A DNA stretch of 64,000 bases from an uncultured Gemmatimonadota bacterium (GTDB taxonomy: Bacteria; Gemmatimonadota; Gemmatimonadetes; Gemmatimonadales; Gemmatimonadaceae). Numbering within the stretch: the first letter of the stretch is position 1; each line of letters opens with the position of its first letter. The translations under genes and the position numbers were made by a program. The notes below the pieces were generated by a model, which had not been told where the DNA came from, ran no database searches, and worked only from the letters and a program-made list of their open reading frames with translations. The stretch lies in contig CAIRYG010000010.1 of assembly GCA_903882745.1 (NCBI GenBank), positions 1 to 64,000 on the forward strand. Reading direction: 5' to 3'. Shown piece by piece: positions 62,707 through 64,000 of the stretch.

Positions 62707-64000
62707 CAGCCCTCCTGGACGCGGATATGCAACTCCGCGAGCCCCTCGGGCGGAACTGGCGTCGGCGCGCCCTCAAACAACGAGCGAGCCGTGGTCGTCT
62801 TCGGGAACGCAATCACATCGCGCAGCGACGTCGCACCCGCGAGCAACATCGTGATGCGGTCAAAGCCAAAGGCGATCCCGCCGTGCGGCGGTGCTCCGGC
62901 CCGCAGCCCCTCGAGCAGGAAGCCAAACCGACGTTCCTGCTCGTCCGTATCGCCAATCCCGAGCAGCGCGAACATCCGCGACTGGACCGCCGGATCGTGG
63001 GTGCGGATGCTTCCGCCGCCGAGCTCCAGTCCGTTCAGCACCACGTCATACGCGGTCGCACGCCAGCGGTGCGGCTCATCCGGGAATGCCGCCATGTCGG
63101 CAGCGTTCGGCGAGGTGAACGGATGGTGCACCGCACCAAGCGCACCGGTCGTTGGGTCCTGCTCAAACATGGGGAAGTCGGTCACAATCAAGAACCGGCG
63201 CTCGTCGGGCGATGCGAGCCCGAGTCGCGCCGCGCACTCCTGGCGCACCCGATCCAGCGCGGGATTCGAAATACGATCTGCGGCCGCGACAAAGAGCGCC
63301 AGTTCCCCTTCCTCAAGCGCAATCGCCTGCTCAGCCTCGGGCGTCAGGAATTTGGCAATCGGACCGTCGTACTTGCCGTCGGCCTTCCGCACGCGGAGCA
63401 ATCCACCCGCGCCGGCGCCCTTCGCGAGCGACTCCAGTTCGTCCACCTGCTTGCGGCTCCAGGCTGCGCCACCGGGAATACGAATCCCCCGAATGCGATC
63501 GCCACGCGCGAGCGCCGCCTGTGTAATCCCGAACTCCAGCGGCCGGAACGCGTCGCTGTAATCCGCAATCTCCAGTCCGTAGCGCACGTCAGGTCGATCG
63601 CAGCCATACCGTTCCATCGCGTCGGCGTAGGTCATGCGCGGGAACTGCGCGGGCGCATCCTGACCTCCCGTGCGCCAGAGCGATCCAATCAGCCCCTCTG
63701 CCATCGCCAGAATGTCTTCTTGATCGACGAAGCTCGCTTCAATATCGATCTGCGTAAACTCAGGCTGACGATCCGCTCGCAGATCCTCGTCGCGGAAGCA
63801 CCGCGCGACTTGGAAGTACCGGTCAAAGCCACAGGTCATGAACAACTGCTTATAAATCTGCGGCGACTGCGGCAGCGCGTAGAACTCACCGGGATTCACA
63901 CGACTGGGCACGAGATAATCGCGTGCCCCTTCGGGCGTCGGCTTGGTGAGAATCGGCGTCTCAAGTTCCAAGTAACCGCGCTCGGCTAGGTAGCGACGCG
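62706..64000 (-). CDS. aspS: Aspartate-tRNA ligase, C-terminal part (cut by window end)
   Basis: The frame is open to the right edge; the residues before the apparent start (RRYLAERGYLELETPILTKP) continue the AspRS sequence, so the N-terminal anticodon-binding part lies outside. Motif 2 is FRDEDLRADRQPEFTQ and motif 3 is GIAFGFDRITMLL. A bacterial-type GAD insertion domain lies between them (near the RMTYADAMERYGCDRPD and KYDGPIAKFL segments). Whether it is discriminating or also charges tRNA-Asn cannot be told from this part. It heads a chain of seven overlapping genes. Confidence 0.95.
   Translation of the reverse strand, partial: RRYLAERGYLELETPILTKPTPEGARDYLVPSRVNPGEFYALPQSPQIYKQLFMTCGFDRYFQVARCFRDEDLRADRQPEFTQIDIEASFVDQEDILAMAEGLIGSLWRTGGQDAPAQFPRMTYADAMERYGCDRPDVRYGLEIADYSDAFRPLEFGITQAALARGDRIRGIRIPGGAAWSRKQVDELESLAKGAGAGGLLRVRKADGKYDGPIAKFLTPEAEQAIALEEGELALFVAAADRISNPALDRVRQECAARLGLASPDERRFLIVTDFPMFEQDPTTGALGAVHHPFTSPNAADMAAFPDEPHRWRATAYDVVLNGLELGGGSIRTHDPAVQSRMFALLGIGDTDEQERRFGFLLEGLRAGAPPHGGIAFGFDRITMLLAGATSLRDVIAFPKTTTARSLFEGAPTPVPPEGLAELHIRVQEG

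Noticed and set aside
62086-63561. 491-codon plus-strand frame opposite phoH and aspS
   Set aside because: It crosses two real genes on the other strand and has no domain resemblance.

Overview
The window looks like chromosomal DNA of a high-GC, Gram-negative (diderm) bacterium, most plausibly a member of the Gemmatimonadota. This is an inference from gene style: many exported peptidases with glycine-rich low-complexity inserts, carboxypeptidase-regulatory/TonB-plug proteins, a VPS10/BNR-repeat protein, outer-membrane barrels ending in Phe, and tightly packed overlapping genes. No rRNA, CRISPR array, insertion sequence or prophage is visible. The only tRNA is tRNA-Leu(CAA).

Layout, left third. 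Two exported hypothetical proteins (one cut by the window edge) come first. A minus-strand operon follows, 11166 down to 830: MoxR ATPase, DUF58, BatA-like, two further membrane proteins, then a TldE/TldD pair in which only TldD carries a Tat signal. A plus-strand DUF2177 protein and a penicillin-acylase-family hydrolase follow, then an Ig-like lipoprotein, an S9 peptidase, argJ, an M14 carboxypeptidase, an ornithine-cyclodeaminase-family enzyme and the large VPS10/BNR protein. At 26-31 kb lie a TonB-dependent receptor and a secreted metallophosphoesterase.

Middle third. An ECF sigma / zinc-binding anti-sigma / Spy-like periplasmic protein module overlaps gene to gene. Then come a glycerophosphodiesterase, rplU-rpmA (with a clear promoter), an RNase E/G with a poly-Asp insert and a long structured upstream region, an acyl-CoA dehydrogenase, a U32 peptidase-recQ pair, and DinB. 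A six-gene overlapping operon (49328 down to 44315) encodes a B12-binding mutase small subunit, an acyl-CoA carboxylase carboxyltransferase, AtuA, an AtuA-related small protein, a saccharopine-dehydrogenase-like reductase and a small membrane protein.

Right third. The most notable locus is 50446-56216 on the plus strand: Rieske protein, a cytochrome b fused to a cytochrome c domain, a monoheme cytochrome c, a decaheme MtrA/DmsE-type cytochrome and an MtrB/PioB-type outer-membrane barrel. As an apparent single transcription unit this would join a quinol-oxidising bc complex to a trans-outer-membrane electron conduit. Opposite it runs a seven-gene chain with 1-4 nt overlaps: aspS (cut by the window end), phoH, ybeY, two CNNM/CBS proteins, meaB and an acyl-CoA mutase large subunit. 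The mutase carries Phe and Gln at the two positions where methylmalonyl-CoA mutase has Tyr and Arg, so isobutyryl-CoA-type chemistry is more likely than methylmalonyl-CoA.
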